Origin: Bog-756 sp963734395
GTDB lineage: Bacteria; Actinomycetota; Acidimicrobiia; Acidimicrobiales; RAAP-2
Assembly: GCA_963734395.1 (NCBI GenBank)
Contig: CAVTGY010000001.1
Location: forward strand, 1-64,000
Length of the DNA: 64,000 bases
Direction of reading: 5' to 3'
Below are positions 44,402 to 53,684 of this stretch, in pieces (position 1 is the stretch's first letter; each line of letters starts with the position of its first letter). A program made the position numbers and the translations under genes. The notes beneath the pieces are model-generated. The model was not told the origin of the DNA, did no database searches, and worked only from the letters and a program-made list of their open reading frames with translations.

Positions 44402-46054
44402 TGCCTCCACCACACCGAGACGCCGCGAACGACACCGCGCACGAAGTCGTGATCGTTGGTGGCGGCCCGGTGGGCCTCTCCGCTGCGCTCGAGCTCGCCC
44501 ATCACGGGATCCGATCCCTCGTCTTGGAGCGCCGTGACCATGTCACGATGCTTCGGCCCCGCGCCAAGACGGTCTCGCCGCGCACGATGGAACACCTGCG
44601 CCGCTGGGGCCTCGCTGAAACGCTGCGCGACCGGGCACCGCTGCCGGTCTCGTGGTCCAAAGAGGTCGTCTTCAGCACCACGGTGCTGGGTCGGGAGATC
44701 GCCCGGATATCTGACTGCTTCGGCCTCGAACTGGCGGGGTCGGACCTCGTCTCCGAGTGCGGCCAGCAAGTCGCCCAGCCCTACGTCGAACAGTTCTTTC
44801 GCGACACGGTAGCGACATCGGAACTCGTCACACTGCTGACTGGCGTCGTGGTCCTGACGGTCGCGGAGGACAACAATCATGTGGAAGTCGAATTTGAAGA
44901 CGAAGCGGGCGGACGCTCGACCGCCACAGCACCCTACGTACTGGGCTGCGACGGCGCTGGAAGCATGACGCGCGAGGCGATCGGCGCGGTATTCGAGGGG
45001 AGCGATGACTCGCGACCAAACCTTAACGTCACCTTCCGCGCCCCGAACACTCTCCGACCGTGTGCCGCACGGCCCCGCGATCCATTACTGGGTTCTGAAT
45101 CCCGACCAGCCCGGCCTCGTGGGCCGGCTCGATCTCGAGGGCACGTGGTGGGCAGGTGTGCTTGGTGTCGACCCGAAGACCCAGACCAGACCGCCCGAGG
45201 ATTTCGTGCAGAGAATGCTCGGTGACAAGGTCGAGATCGAGGTTCTCTCCACTGACGCGTGGCGTGCCCGCATGCTCCTCGCCGACAAGTACGCATCACG
45301 TCGAGTCTTTCTGGTCGGTGACTCAGCACACCAGAACCCACCGTGGGGTGGTCACGGCTTTAACACTGGCGTAGGCGACGCAGTCAACATCTGCTGGAAA
45401 CTCGGCGCTGTGCTCAACGGCTGGGCGCCCGAGACGTTGCTCGCAACCTACGAGGAGGAGCGTCGCCCGATTGAGGCGCAGACGATCGCCGTGTCGGCCA
45501 AGAACATGAGAACTCTGTCGCCCGAGCTGAGTGATCCTCGCCTCTTCGGTGGTGACGAGGAGTTCGCACACGTCGTCGAGTCGGTGGCTGCCGTGATCCT
45601 TTCGAGCAAGGACGCCGAGTTCCATAGCCTCGGCCTCACGCTCGGCTACAACTACGAGGGCTCGTCCATCGTTGCGACAGAACCCGGCGGAACCGAAGGG
45701 TTCGACGACACGACCTATGCGCCGACCGCACGACCGGGTCATCGCCTCCCCCACTTCTGGTTCGCCCTCAGGGATTCACTCTTCGACCACTTGGGCCCCG
45801 AGTTCAGCCTGGTCGGGGACTTGTCCATCCCGGCAGCGAAGGCATTCATGGTTGCCGCTGATGAGATCGGCATTCCGCTCGTCGGAGTCGACCTCGGAAG
45901 AGTAGGACGCCGAGATCTCTTCGACGCCGCGCTCATCCTCGTCCGGCCAGACCAGCACGTGGCGTGGCGTGGTGATGACACCGACGATGCAATGGCGCTG
46001 CTGCGCCTCGCAATTGGTGAAGACAATGGTGCGCAATCCGTTCACCGCAATTGA
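44401..46054 (+). pseudogene. FAD-dependent aromatic monooxygenase (MhpA/PheA-like), one frameshift
   Basis: The ATG at 44401 overlaps the permease stop (TGATG). The FAD motif is VVIVGGGPVGLSAALELAHHGIRSLVLERR and the DG-type motif is APYVLGCDGAGSMTREAIG. One net +1 slip near 45046 moves the rest into the next frame: LSDRVPHGPAIHYWVLNPD, then the GD motif RRVFLVGDSAHQNPPWGGHGFNTGVGDAVNICWKLGAVL, to the stop at 46054. Rejoined, it is ~550 residues, matching flavin hydroxylases of the phenol/3-hydroxyphenylpropionate type. It would add a hydroxyl group to make the catechol substrate of the extradiol dioxygenase. Confidence 0.88.
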
Positions 46055-46069
46055 GGAGGACGAAGGCCG

Positions 46070-46834
46070 ATGATTCAAATGAACGGCGTCTATGTCACCG
46101 AGTGGGGAGCGGGACCGCGTGCCCTCTTCATCCACGGTGGGACCCCTGGTGGGGGCGCAGCGGCGTTCTCCAAACAGGAGCCACTGAAGGAGCGCTGGCA
46201 TCTGGTCCTCCCCGACCGACCTGCCCACGGGCAGAGCCCACGACAGGGCGACGAGGATTTCGAGAGGGACGCTGGCCTGCTCGACCCACTGCTCGAGCCG
46301 GGCACGCATCTCATCGGACACTCCTATGGTGGGATTGTGGCGCTTTACATGGCGGTCACCCATCCCGAGCTTGTGGCCTCGTTGGTCTTGATCGAACCGC
46401 CGGCTTTCTGCTTCTCACCCGACGACCCTGTGGTCAAGGACATGGCGGCGCAGAACCGTGCACTCTTCAAGGATCCGCCCGACGATCCGGTCGTGATGAT
46501 GCGGAGCGTCTTCGCCATGCTGGGTTTCGGATTGGAGATCCCGGATCCCGCACCCGACTTCTTCGTCGATATTGCGAAGGCTTTCGCAGCGGACGCCGCT
46601 CAGATACGCGTCCCAGATGAGGCGACGGTCGATGCATCCATCCTGGCGTCAGCGAATTTTCCAGCGTTGGTGCTGACATCGGGAAGGATTGCTGGCTTCG
46701 AGCACATCGCGGACGCCATTGCCGCGCAAGTGGGTGGCGTGCACACCGTGGTACCGGGAACAGATCACGCGGTGCAGGACGCTGGCGAGCCGGTAAACGA
46801 GATCCTCGAAGCTCATTGGCGCTCGGCTGAGTGA
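46070..46834 (+). CDS. Alpha/beta hydrolase, probable C-C or ester hydrolase
   Basis: 254 residues. It has GGTPGGG (oxyanion region), the nucleophile elbow GTHLIGHSYGGIVALYMA (GHSYGG), an Asp region and the catalytic His in VPGTDHAVQDAG. The shape and length fit MhpC/BphD-like ring-cleavage hydrolases, but an esterase cannot be excluded. The ATG at 46070 is 15 bases after the monooxygenase stop, with GAGGACGAAGG upstream. It ends the + strand catabolic run. Confidence 0.87.
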   Translation: MIQMNGVYVTEWGAGPRALFIHGGTPGGGAAAFSKQEPLKERWHLVLPDRPAHGQSPRQGDEDFERDAGLLDPLLEPGTHLIGHSYGGIVALYMAVTHPELVASLVLIEPPAFCFSPDDPVVKDMAAQNRALFKDPPDDPVVMMRSVFAMLGFGLEIPDPAPDFFVDIAKAFAADAAQIRVPDEATVDASILASANFPALVLTSGRIAGFEHIADAIAAQVGGVHTVVPGTDHAVQDAGEPVNEILEAHWRSAE

Positions 46835-46978
46835 CTGAGCGCAACGCCTGGCCGTAAGAGGCTGGATTAATGAGTGCGCCCGAAACGACCGCACGGCGCC
46901 ACCGACCCTCGGCATCCGACCGAAGGCGGAAATCGCCGGTCAGACGCCCGTTTCCTCCACGTAAGAGTGGAGAGGGAT

Positions 46979-47005
46979 GATTCGAACGTCCGACCTTCGG
47001 GTTAT
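46979..47005. repeat. Left att-like direct repeat (tRNA-Met 3'-end derived)
   Basis: 27 bases matching 48352-48378 at 25 of 27 positions, including the identical 17-mer TCCGACCTTCGGGTTAT. Read on the minus strand it resembles the anticodon-to-T-arm part of a tRNA-Met with a degraded T-stem (GGACG/CATCC). It lies 94 bases before the integrase start and probably marks one end of a small integrated element. Confidence 0.7.
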
Positions 47006-47098
47006 TTCCCCGCTCCCTCCGACCCGTGAGCTGCCACTAGACCCAGGTTCCCTCGGCTTGTTCCACCGCCTATCGATGGCCGGGGAGGAGGTAAGGCC

Positions 47099-48235
47099 GT
47101 GCGTGGCTACGTTGCCCAACGCCGTAATCGCTTCTACGCGGTGATCTACGAGGGGATCGATCCGATCACCGGACGCGAGCGTCGGCGATGGCATCCGGCC
47201 GGCACTGACTGAGAGCGGGCCAAGGAACTGGCGACCGCGCTCGCTGCCGCCCAGAGTCAGCGCGTGGACGGAAGGCGAGTTGGTCCAACCTTGGGCGTCT
47301 ACCTCACGATGAAGTGGTTGCCGGCAAAGCAGATGACACTTCGACCGAGCACGTGGGATGGCTACCCGAGGCTCATCGAGCTCCACGTGCTCCCCCACTT
47401 GGGCCGTGTGCCACTGCGCCACCTCCGAGCCGAGCACCTCGATCGTCTCTACGCCACCTTGCTCGAGCAAGGTAGGTGCGATGGGAACGGTGGCCTTGAC
47501 ATCAAGACCGTCCACGAGGTCCATATCGTGATCCGGCGCGCCCTGCGCGATGCCGAGCGGCGAGGTTCCATCGTCCGCAACCCAGCCGAGCTCGCGCACG
47601 CACCCAAGCGTCGGCCTCTCAGTTCGGGTGAGTTCCGGGCCTGGAACGCAGATCAGCTCGGCAACTTTCTCAATCCGGCCCAAAACAACACGCACTTTGC
47701 CGCTCTGTGGCTAGCCGCGAACACCGACATGCGCCGGGGAGAGGTCCTCGGGCTTCGATGGGGCGACGTCGACCTCGAGTCAGCCAGGCTCTCGGTGAAC
47801 CGTTCGCTCGTCTCGGTGGCCTATGAGCTGCACGAATCACGAGGCAAGACGAGGACCGCAAGGCGAACGATCGACCTCGACGAGCGCACGGTCAATGTGC
47901 TTGGGACTATCCGCTCCCCAGACCCCGACGGGGAGGCCTACGTCTTTTGCCACAAAGACGGCACGCCGATCCATCCCCAGGTTCTCTCTGACGCCTTCAA
48001 GCGGCTCGTCCGCGAATCGGGACTGCCGCGGATCAGGCTTCATGACCTTCGCCACACGCACGCCACCTTGCTCCTCAAAGCCGGGGTGCCGATCAAGGTG
48101 GTGAGCGAACGACTGGGGCATTCCACGCCAGGGTTCACCATGGCGACGTACCAGCATGTCCTACCCGGCATGCAGGCGGAGGCCGCGAAGATCTTTGCCG
48201 TGCTACTCGAACGTCCAAAGAGTTCCGTGCAATGA
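47099..48235 (+). pseudogene. Tyrosine recombinase (phage-type integrase) with an in-frame stop
   Basis: The GTG at 47099 has GGGGAGGAGG upstream and opens RGYVAQRRNRFYAVIYEGID, the AP2-like N-terminal DNA-binding domain. A TGA at 47210-47212 interrupts it where ERAKELATALA follows in the same frame; CGA (Arg) is the likely ancestor. The core domain is intact: first Arg in NTDMRRGEVLGLRWGDVD, RLHDLRHTHATLL (HxxR), the His in ERLGHST and the nucleophile Tyr in MATYQHVLPGM. The gene is flanked by 27-base direct repeats derived from tRNA-Met, and no other element gene is left between them. Translation could only restart internally. Confidence 0.87.
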
Positions 48236-48340
48236 GCGAGTCCGAACGTTCCCACGGTTCTCCCCGGTGGAACACCCGGAGGAACGCGGCCACGGCGGCC
48301 TGCGCCCTGTCGATTCGAGCCGGTGACCAGGCTCTCTAGT

Positions 48341-48381
48341 GGCGGGGGGAGGATTTGAACCTCCGACCTTCGGGTTATGAG
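48341..48381 (-). pseudogene. tRNA-Met 3' half with right att-like repeat (48352-48378)
   Basis: On the minus strand: anticodon loop CTCATAA, then AGGTC, a perfect T-arm GGAGG-TTCAAAT-CCTCC and acceptor strand CCCCGCC. It is the 3' half of a CAU tRNA; the upstream sequence (toward 48420) cannot form the D-arm or 5' acceptor. The part 48352-48378 repeats 46979-47005. Such a half copy is what integration into a tRNA leaves behind. The rest of 48236-48595 holds nothing recognisable. Confidence 0.75.
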
Positions 48382-48595
48382 AGATGTCCGATGAGACCAT
48401 CGCCGTATCGCTCGGTTGGGAATCTGCCCCTTGAACTGGGCTTTACGACACACCACGGATGTCAGCGGACTCAGACGGCTGGTCGGGATTCGACAAATGA
48501 GTTTCGTCAAAGCCATTTTGGCTGCTGCAGCCATGTGGACTGTCCGTTGGTCGGATGCCTTCGGGGAGCGATTTGCGGTGCCACCGGTACGGTCA

Positions 48596-49105
48596 TCACG
48601 TTGTTGGTTCACCCCCGGCACCGTTGGATAGGAGGGCCAGAAGTTGTTCGGTATGGCCGGGAAGCTCCGCTTGGGCGAGGCCAGTAATGAGATCTCTGAG
48701 CGGCACGGGCTGGTCGAGCACGAGAGTGCCGTTGGACAGCAGACGGGTCGCTATGGGCGTATCGAGTTCGGCGTCGCTGAGCATCGATCCGCCCAGTGCG
48801 CAGAGAGCCTCGCCCTGCACGCGGATGCGATCTCGCAAACCAACGTTACCGCCGGCGAGTCCGGTTATGCGATCGATGGTCCAGGCGTCCTGGGCTATCC
48901 GGTTGTCGTAGGTCGCGTTCGTTCCCGAAGCGATGGCGGAGACGGCGGCGATGGTGACGGCGTTGATGATGGCGACATGCGCCAGGATCTGATCAGCGCT
49001 CCACTCGCCGGGCGGTGCCGGGATGGTGTCTTTGGAATCGGCCACTGAGGTGGCTGCATCGAGCAGAGCGTTGTAGGCGTCGCCAAGCGGGGTGATGTCC
49101 ATCAT
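48596..49105 (-). CDS. DinB/maleylpyruvate isomerase-like four-helix protein
   Basis: 169 residues. PPGEWSADQILAHVAIINAVT is the usual first metal-His helix of the DinB/mycothiol-dependent fold, and PLRDLITGLAQAELPGHTEQLLALL is the last helix. The family includes mycothiol-dependent isomerases and many uncharacterised metal-binding proteins; no further substrate hint is seen. Two adjacent ATG codons (49105, 49102) follow AAAGAAAGA. It lies 61 bases downstream of the SRPBCC gene on the same strand. Confidence 0.75.
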   Translation of the reverse strand: MMDITPLGDAYNALLDAATSVADSKDTIPAPPGEWSADQILAHVAIINAVTIAAVSAIASGTNATYDNRIAQDAWTIDRITGLAGGNVGLRDRIRVQGEALCALGGSMLSDAELDTPIATRLLSNGTLVLDQPVPLRDLITGLAQAELPGHTEQLLALLSNGAGGEPTT

Positions 49106-49166
49106 GGTCTGTCATCTTTCTTTGGTAGTTACGGTAGGTTCAGGACGCGGTCCGGCAAATTTCGCT

Positions 49167-49647
49167 TCAGCTGTGCCCATTAGACATTTCCCATGGTGCC
49201 TGGGGAAGGACGTCGCCGGTTTTCAGCAATGACTTGAGGTTGGCCAACACCTCCGGCCATCCGCGTGAGATGCCGGCCATCATTTCTACGTTGGGGAGAT
49301 TCTCGTGGGTCACGGTGAGACGGACGATGTCTTGGTGTAATTCGACGAGGAAGGTGACAACCGACGGATCTCCGTGGCGTTTCGGCGTCTGGACTGTCCT
49401 CGAAGGTGATGACCAAACGAGACGGCAGATCGGCCTGGAACACGTGACCCACGACATCGACGTTGTCTGATCCGTCGACGCGTCGATGCTCCCAGATCGA
49501 GCCCGGCTGCCAGTCAGAGACGTTGGCGTGGCCCCAATCGCGTGTTGTCAGGTCGGCGTCGGTCAGGGCTCGCCACACCTGCTCGGCGCTGGCGCGGATG
49601 TAGGTGACATAGACGTAAGTCGGCACAGATGAGGTTTCAGTTGTCAT
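49167..49647 (-). pseudogene. SRPBCC/AHSA1-family protein, one frameshift
   Basis: The ATG at 49647 has AGGGGG upstream. The first frame gives VYVTYIRASAEQVWRALTDADLTTRDWGHANVSDWQPGS and RLVITFEDSPDAETPRR. One net +1 slip near 49392 moves to the frame GDPSVVTFLVELHQDIVRLTVTHENLPN...GWPEVLANLKSLLKTGD. Rejoined, it is ~159 residues, the normal AHSA1/polyketide-cyclase-like size. These proteins bind hydrophobic ligands; partner regulators (often ArsR) are common, but none is seen here. Confidence 0.83.
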
Positions 49648-49811
49648 GGCGTAGCCCCCTGCTTGGCTTTTGATGGAACTGATGACTTGCAGACGGGCTT
49701 GTCGAACTCCGAGATCCAGCGCTGCTCGATCTCTCATCCTGAGCGATTGCGAAATCGGATTGCCGAAGGCCAGAGCGATCCCTGCTGTCGACGAGATTGC
49801 ACCCGTTCGAT

Positions 49812-50174
49812 TTAGTCAATACTCAGTTGGAACACATTGACAGAATTTCCGTCCGCATCTCTAAGGGTCGCGATCAGTCCAGCGGAGATAACTTCGACCG
49901 GTCGAACCCACTCAAGATCAAGAGTGATGAGGTGTTCCTTCAAGGAGAGCAGATCATCAACCTGGATGCTGACGATGATCTCGCCAGGGTCCCGCACACT
50001 GATCTCATCCTTATTCAGCCGCTCGAAGATCAGCGATCCTTGACTCAGCGTAAGGACTGAATCAACCACCTTCTCGCCTGGAGCGAAGGCTGCTTGATAC
50101 CAGCGGGCACTTCTTTCGGGATTCGTTGTCTCAAGAACCAGACTTCCCACACGCGCTCTGCTTACGAACGACAC
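49812..50174 (-). CDS. VOC-family protein
   Basis: 120 residues. One glyoxalase module: VGSLVLETTNPERSARWYQAAFAPGEK, then EIIVSIQVDDLLSLKEHLITLDLEWV and LIATLRDADGNSVNVFQLS. The usual metal residues are not all present, so it may bind a ligand without catalysis. It is on the minus strand, followed by the SRPBCC gene 164 bases later. The 234 bases upstream of it (to 50408) hold no gene I can support. Confidence 0.8.
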   Translation of the reverse strand: MSFVSRARVGSLVLETTNPERSARWYQAAFAPGEKVVDSVLTLSQGSLIFERLNKDEISVRDPGEIIVSIQVDDLLSLKEHLITLDLEWVRPVEVISAGLIATLRDADGNSVNVFQLSID

Positions 50175-50408
50175 CAGTGCCTCTCGCGTCTCGTCCCCAG
50201 CGCGCTCGGCTTCAGGTCTAATCTGGCCGACAACAACTCATGACGCTGCACCCGGGACGGTGCCGTCGACGCGACGTCTCGTTTTCGGATGCCGGGGTCA
50301 AACTGCCAAATGGCTGGACCATTTCGCTCGCTAGACACGCGTGATTCGTCGGGCGACGGATACGTCACTCGAACGAGAGCTCGCCCGGTGAGTCTGGGAA
50401 CGGTCACT

Positions 50409-50801
50409 TCAGCTGGCGGGACTGTTCTGGTAGGCGGCAACCCGCCACCGCTCACCTCGCCTGGTTAGGACCCAGGTGGCTCGAACCAGACGATTTGAAG
50501 GAAGTTCGGTTTCGCCCGCCATAAGGATCCCGCCTTCGGTGATCACGACGGCCGCCTCTGATCCAAGAAATCTGATGGACTGCGGTTCGTCAAGCACTCT
50601 TGATCCTTTGAGCGGACCGGCGAATGCTGCGGCCATGCTGGTCCGGATTTCGTCCTGATTCTTCTTGTGGACACCGGTTTGCACGACGGTCGCGTCTTCG
50701 GCGTAGAGCTCGGCGAAGGCATCGGCGTCATTGTTCCCCCAGGCGTCATAGACGGTCTGGATGACATTGAGAACGCTGTCGGTTTGGTCGTCGGTACTCA
50801 T
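50409..50801 (-). CDS. SnoaL-like/SgcJ-type NTF2-fold protein
   Basis: 130 residues from the ATG at 50801 (AAAGG upstream); longer frames are ignored. NTF2-like fold: VLNVIQTVYDAWGNNDADAFAELYAEDATVVQ, then ...RFLGSEAAVVITEGGILMAGE and ATWVLTRRGERWRVAAYQNSP. The family includes polyketide cyclases and small regulators of the SgcJ/EcaC type. It lies 26 bases after the MFS gene on the same strand, so they are probably cotranscribed. The function is unknown. Confidence 0.84.
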   Translation of the reverse strand: MSTDDQTDSVLNVIQTVYDAWGNNDADAFAELYAEDATVVQTGVHKKNQDEIRTSMAAAFAGPLKGSRVLDEPQSIRFLGSEAAVVITEGGILMAGETELPSNRLVRATWVLTRRGERWRVAAYQNSPAS

Positions 50802-50827
50802 GATGTTGCCTTTCCCGTGATTTATGG

Positions 50828-52378
50828 TCACGTTGGTATGTGATGTCTCTGGGCACTGAAGTGGACGTTGTCGATCGATGGCCATGGCCCAGTTGAGTGG
50901 TGATTGATGTTGATCGAGGGAGCGGGTGGACGTGTGCGCAATAGGGAACGTGCAAGCACCGCGGCCGCTGCCACACCCAGCAGGGAGACCGATGCGAGCC
51001 AGAACGCAGTCGTCGACATCGCTGCTGCCGAGACATGGCCGGTTTGATGGAGAGCACCATGGCGCAGAGTCAGAAAGATCGTGCCCAGAGACGCCACGCC
51101 CATGAGCTGGCTGAGTTGCATGGTGGTCGTCAGAAGGCCACTGGCATCGGCGGCCCGAGGCATCGGGACAAGGATAAGGGCTTGGGTGAGCAAGGGACTG
51201 GCCGAGAGCCCCATTCCCACTCCAAGCGTCGCCAGACACGCCCAAAGTGCAAGGCCCCCGTTGTCGGAATCGCCGAGAGCAAGTGCCACTCCCAGATAAC
51301 CCAGAGCGCACAGTCCCATGCCGACGGGTACAACCATGGGGTGCAGACGTTCGGGTAGCCGTCGCCAAAAGAACCCAACAAACCCGAAGAGGGCAGCCAA
51401 GGGAAAATAGGTAAGCCCTGCTCGTAGGGCGCTATACCCGAGGCCATCCTCAAGGTGCAGGGTGAAGGTGAACAGGAATCCGCCGACTGCGACCTGCATA
51501 CAGGCAAGCGTCAGCAGCCCCGGGGTGAACCCGATGGACCGTAGAACGACTAAATCGACGAGCGGGTCCCCGCCACGCGACGCGACACGTTTTTCAGTGA
51601 TGATGAACGCCGCAATCAATGCCAGGCCAGAAACGATGCAGGTATAGGTCCAAGCCGGCCAATGAACTTCGGGTCCGAGCACCAGCGGAACCACGACGAG
51701 ACACGCTGCCGGGATGGAGATGGCCAGTCCTCTAAGGTCGAGCCGGCGCGCCGGCCGCATCTGATCTCTAGGTACGAGTCGCGGAACAAGAATCGCTACG
51801 CCGAGCCCGAGCGGGACGTTGACGAGAAACACGGGCCGCCAGGTTGCATGAAGGATATCGGCGCTGACAACGAGACCGCCCACGACGAGGCCGGCGACCA
51901 TACCCGCGGATATCACTACGGCGTACGCCGAGAGCGCCTTCGCCCGGGCGGGCCCGACGAAGTGCATCTGGATGACGCTCATGATCTGTGGGACCATCAT
52001 CGCAGCGCCGGCTCCCTGGACGAACCGGAAGACGATAAGTATCTCAATGGTGGGCGCCACACCGCAGGCCAGCGACGCGCCCGTGAACATGGCTATGCCG
52101 ATCAGATACAAACGACGTCGTCCGTAGAGGTCTCCGAGTCGGGCCCCGGTGATTAGAAGCATGGCGTACGCGATGCTGTAACCGCCGACTACCAGCTGCA
52201 GAGACGTCCCCGAGGCGTGGAGGTTCGCCCTGATTGCAGGCAATGCCACATTGACGACGAACAGGTCCAACAAAGCCATGAATTGGCCCACCAGCAAGAC
52301 GGTGAGCATTCCCATTCGTCGGACATTGTCGGTTGATGCCGCCGCTGTGGGTCGGGTGCTCGGCGACGCAAACCTCAT
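50828..52378 (-). CDS. MFS multidrug exporter (DHA2 family), intact
   Basis: About 516 residues from the ATG at 52378 (a longer frame starts at 52414). DHA2 TM1 motif LLDLFVVNVALPAIRANLHAS, motif A ITGARLGDLYGRRRLY and motif C-like GAGAAMMVPQIMSVI are all present in one frame, unlike the broken pump at 24 kb. It is divergent from the SigX5-like sigma factor and followed by the SnoaL-like gene. It exports drugs or a small metabolite by proton antiport. The arrangement suggests the sigma factor may control it. Confidence 0.88.
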   Translation of the reverse strand: MRFASPSTRPTAAASTDNVRRMGMLTVLLVGQFMALLDLFVVNVALPAIRANLHASGTSLQLVVGGYSIAYAMLLITGARLGDLYGRRRLYLIGIAMFTGASLACGVAPTIEILIVFRFVQGAGAAMMVPQIMSVIQMHFVGPARAKALSAYAVVISAGMVAGLVVGGLVVSADILHATWRPVFLVNVPLGLGVAILVPRLVPRDQMRPARRLDLRGLAISIPAACLVVVPLVLGPEVHWPAWTYTCIVSGLALIAAFIITEKRVASRGGDPLVDLVVLRSIGFTPGLLTLACMQVAVGGFLFTFTLHLEDGLGYSALRAGLTYFPLAALFGFVGFFWRRLPERLHPMVVPVGMGLCALGYLGVALALGDSDNGGLALWACLATLGVGMGLSASPLLTQALILVPMPRAADASGLLTTTMQLSQLMGVASLGTIFLTLRHGALHQTGHVSAAAMSTTAFWLASVSLLGVAAAAVLARSLLRTRPPAPSININHHSTGPWPSIDNVHFSAQRHHIPT

Positions 52379-52529
52379 CGGGGGCCTCAGCTTTCCGGAT
52401 CGTCCGTCGCCCAATGGCTCGGGGTCTGGCAGTACTTACTCGGCGGACCATCACAATTCATCGCCCTGACCGATTATTTCTGGCACGCTGCCTGGTAGGT
52501 ACAAATGTGGAGAATGAGCAGGAGCATCG

Positions 52530-53498
52530 GTGACCCCAACTAGCGAGGACTTTGAGCGCCGAGCCGAGCCGTTCCGCCGGGAGCTCCTCGCCCACTGCTA
52601 TCGAATGCTCGGATCGGCCCACGAGGCCGAAGACCAGGTACAAGAGACCATGCTGAGGGCTTGGCGGTCCTACGATCGTTTCGACGATCAGCTGGCGTCG
52701 TTTCGGACGTGGCTGTACCGGATCGCCACCAATGTGTGCCTGACCGCCCTCAAAGGGGCCCGCCGCCGCCCGCTGCCGTCAGGACTCGGTGCCCCTGGAG
52801 AAGATCCCGAACAACCCTTGATCCCCGCGTTCGACATTCCATGGCTTGAGCCGCTGCCTGACAGGCTCCTCGGCGCGACTCCTGGCGACCCATCGACGAT
52901 GGTCTCTACTCATGGAAGCGTGCGGTTGGCATTCGTTGCGGCCATGCAATACCTGCCGGCGCTCCAGCGTGCTGTCCTGATCCTGCGCGACATCCTCGAA
53001 TTCTCCGCTCTCGAAGTCGCCGACATCCTGGACACCACACCAGCGGCAGTAAACAGTGCCCTTCAGCGGGCTCGAGCACGACTCGAGGTCCTCTCGCCCA
53101 CCGAGGAGCTGATCGAAGAACCGTCCGACCCGACGAACAGCGCCCTCATCGACCGGTACATCGCCGCGTTCGAACGAGCCGACGTCCCTTCAATCACCCG
53201 ACTACTCGCTGATGCGGTAGTACTGGAGATGCCACCGATTCCGCTTTGGTTCGTCGGAGTCGAGCACTACCGCGAATTCATCGCACGAGTCTTTCGGCTA
53301 CGAGGTTCTGACTGGCGCATGATCCCCACGGCTGCAAATAGCCAGTCGGCAGTCGGGGCGTACGCCCGCAGCGACGACGGTATCTTTCACGCCCACACGT
53401 TGCACGTGCTTAGCGTCCACAATTCCGCGATTCACCGAATCGTTGTCTTCCAGCTTCCTGGGTTGTTTGAGCTGTTCGACCTGCCACTCACCCTGTAA
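52530..53498 (+). CDS. SigX5/SigG-type sigma-70 factor with C-terminal SnoaL-like domain
   Basis: 322 residues. Region 2: RELLAHCYRMLGSAHEAEDQVQETMLRAWRSYDRFD, ASFRTWLYRIATNVCL; region 4: LPALQRAVLILRDILEFSALEVADILDTTPAAVNSALQRARARL. The linker contains the family-typical IPWLEPLPDRLL. The C-terminal ~120 residues form a SnoaL/NTF2 domain (LIDRYIAAFERADVPSITRLLADAVVLEMPP...), which in this family restrains or tunes the sigma. No anti-sigma gene is needed or seen. The GTG start is at 52530. It is divergent from the MFS/SnoaL operon. Confidence 0.9.
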   Translation: MTPTSEDFERRAEPFRRELLAHCYRMLGSAHEAEDQVQETMLRAWRSYDRFDDQLASFRTWLYRIATNVCLTALKGARRRPLPSGLGAPGEDPEQPLIPAFDIPWLEPLPDRLLGATPGDPSTMVSTHGSVRLAFVAAMQYLPALQRAVLILRDILEFSALEVADILDTTPAAVNSALQRARARLEVLSPTEELIEEPSDPTNSALIDRYIAAFERADVPSITRLLADAVVLEMPPIPLWFVGVEHYREFIARVFRLRGSDWRMIPTAANSQSAVGAYARSDDGIFHAHTLHVLSVHNSAIHRIVVFQLPGLFELFDLPLTL

Positions 53499-53684
53499 GC
53501 CGCGGTTGTCGGACCGACGTCGACAACAAGAGTATGGCGACCGAAGCCATAAACGTCGCCGACTAATGGATCAGCGTCAACCAGCGGTCAGGGGTTCTTG
53601 TGTGGGCACCCGGCTCGCAGTGACGGATCGATTCGAACCGAGTCATGTTTCCAATGAAACCTTGGAGCAGTGTCGCCGGGATGG

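Noticed and set aside
42472..45225. A single 917-residue protein fusing ATPase, permease and monooxygenase
   Set aside because: The fusion is produced by frame breaks. Ribosome starts at 43282 and 44401 and conserved gene ends show three separate genes.
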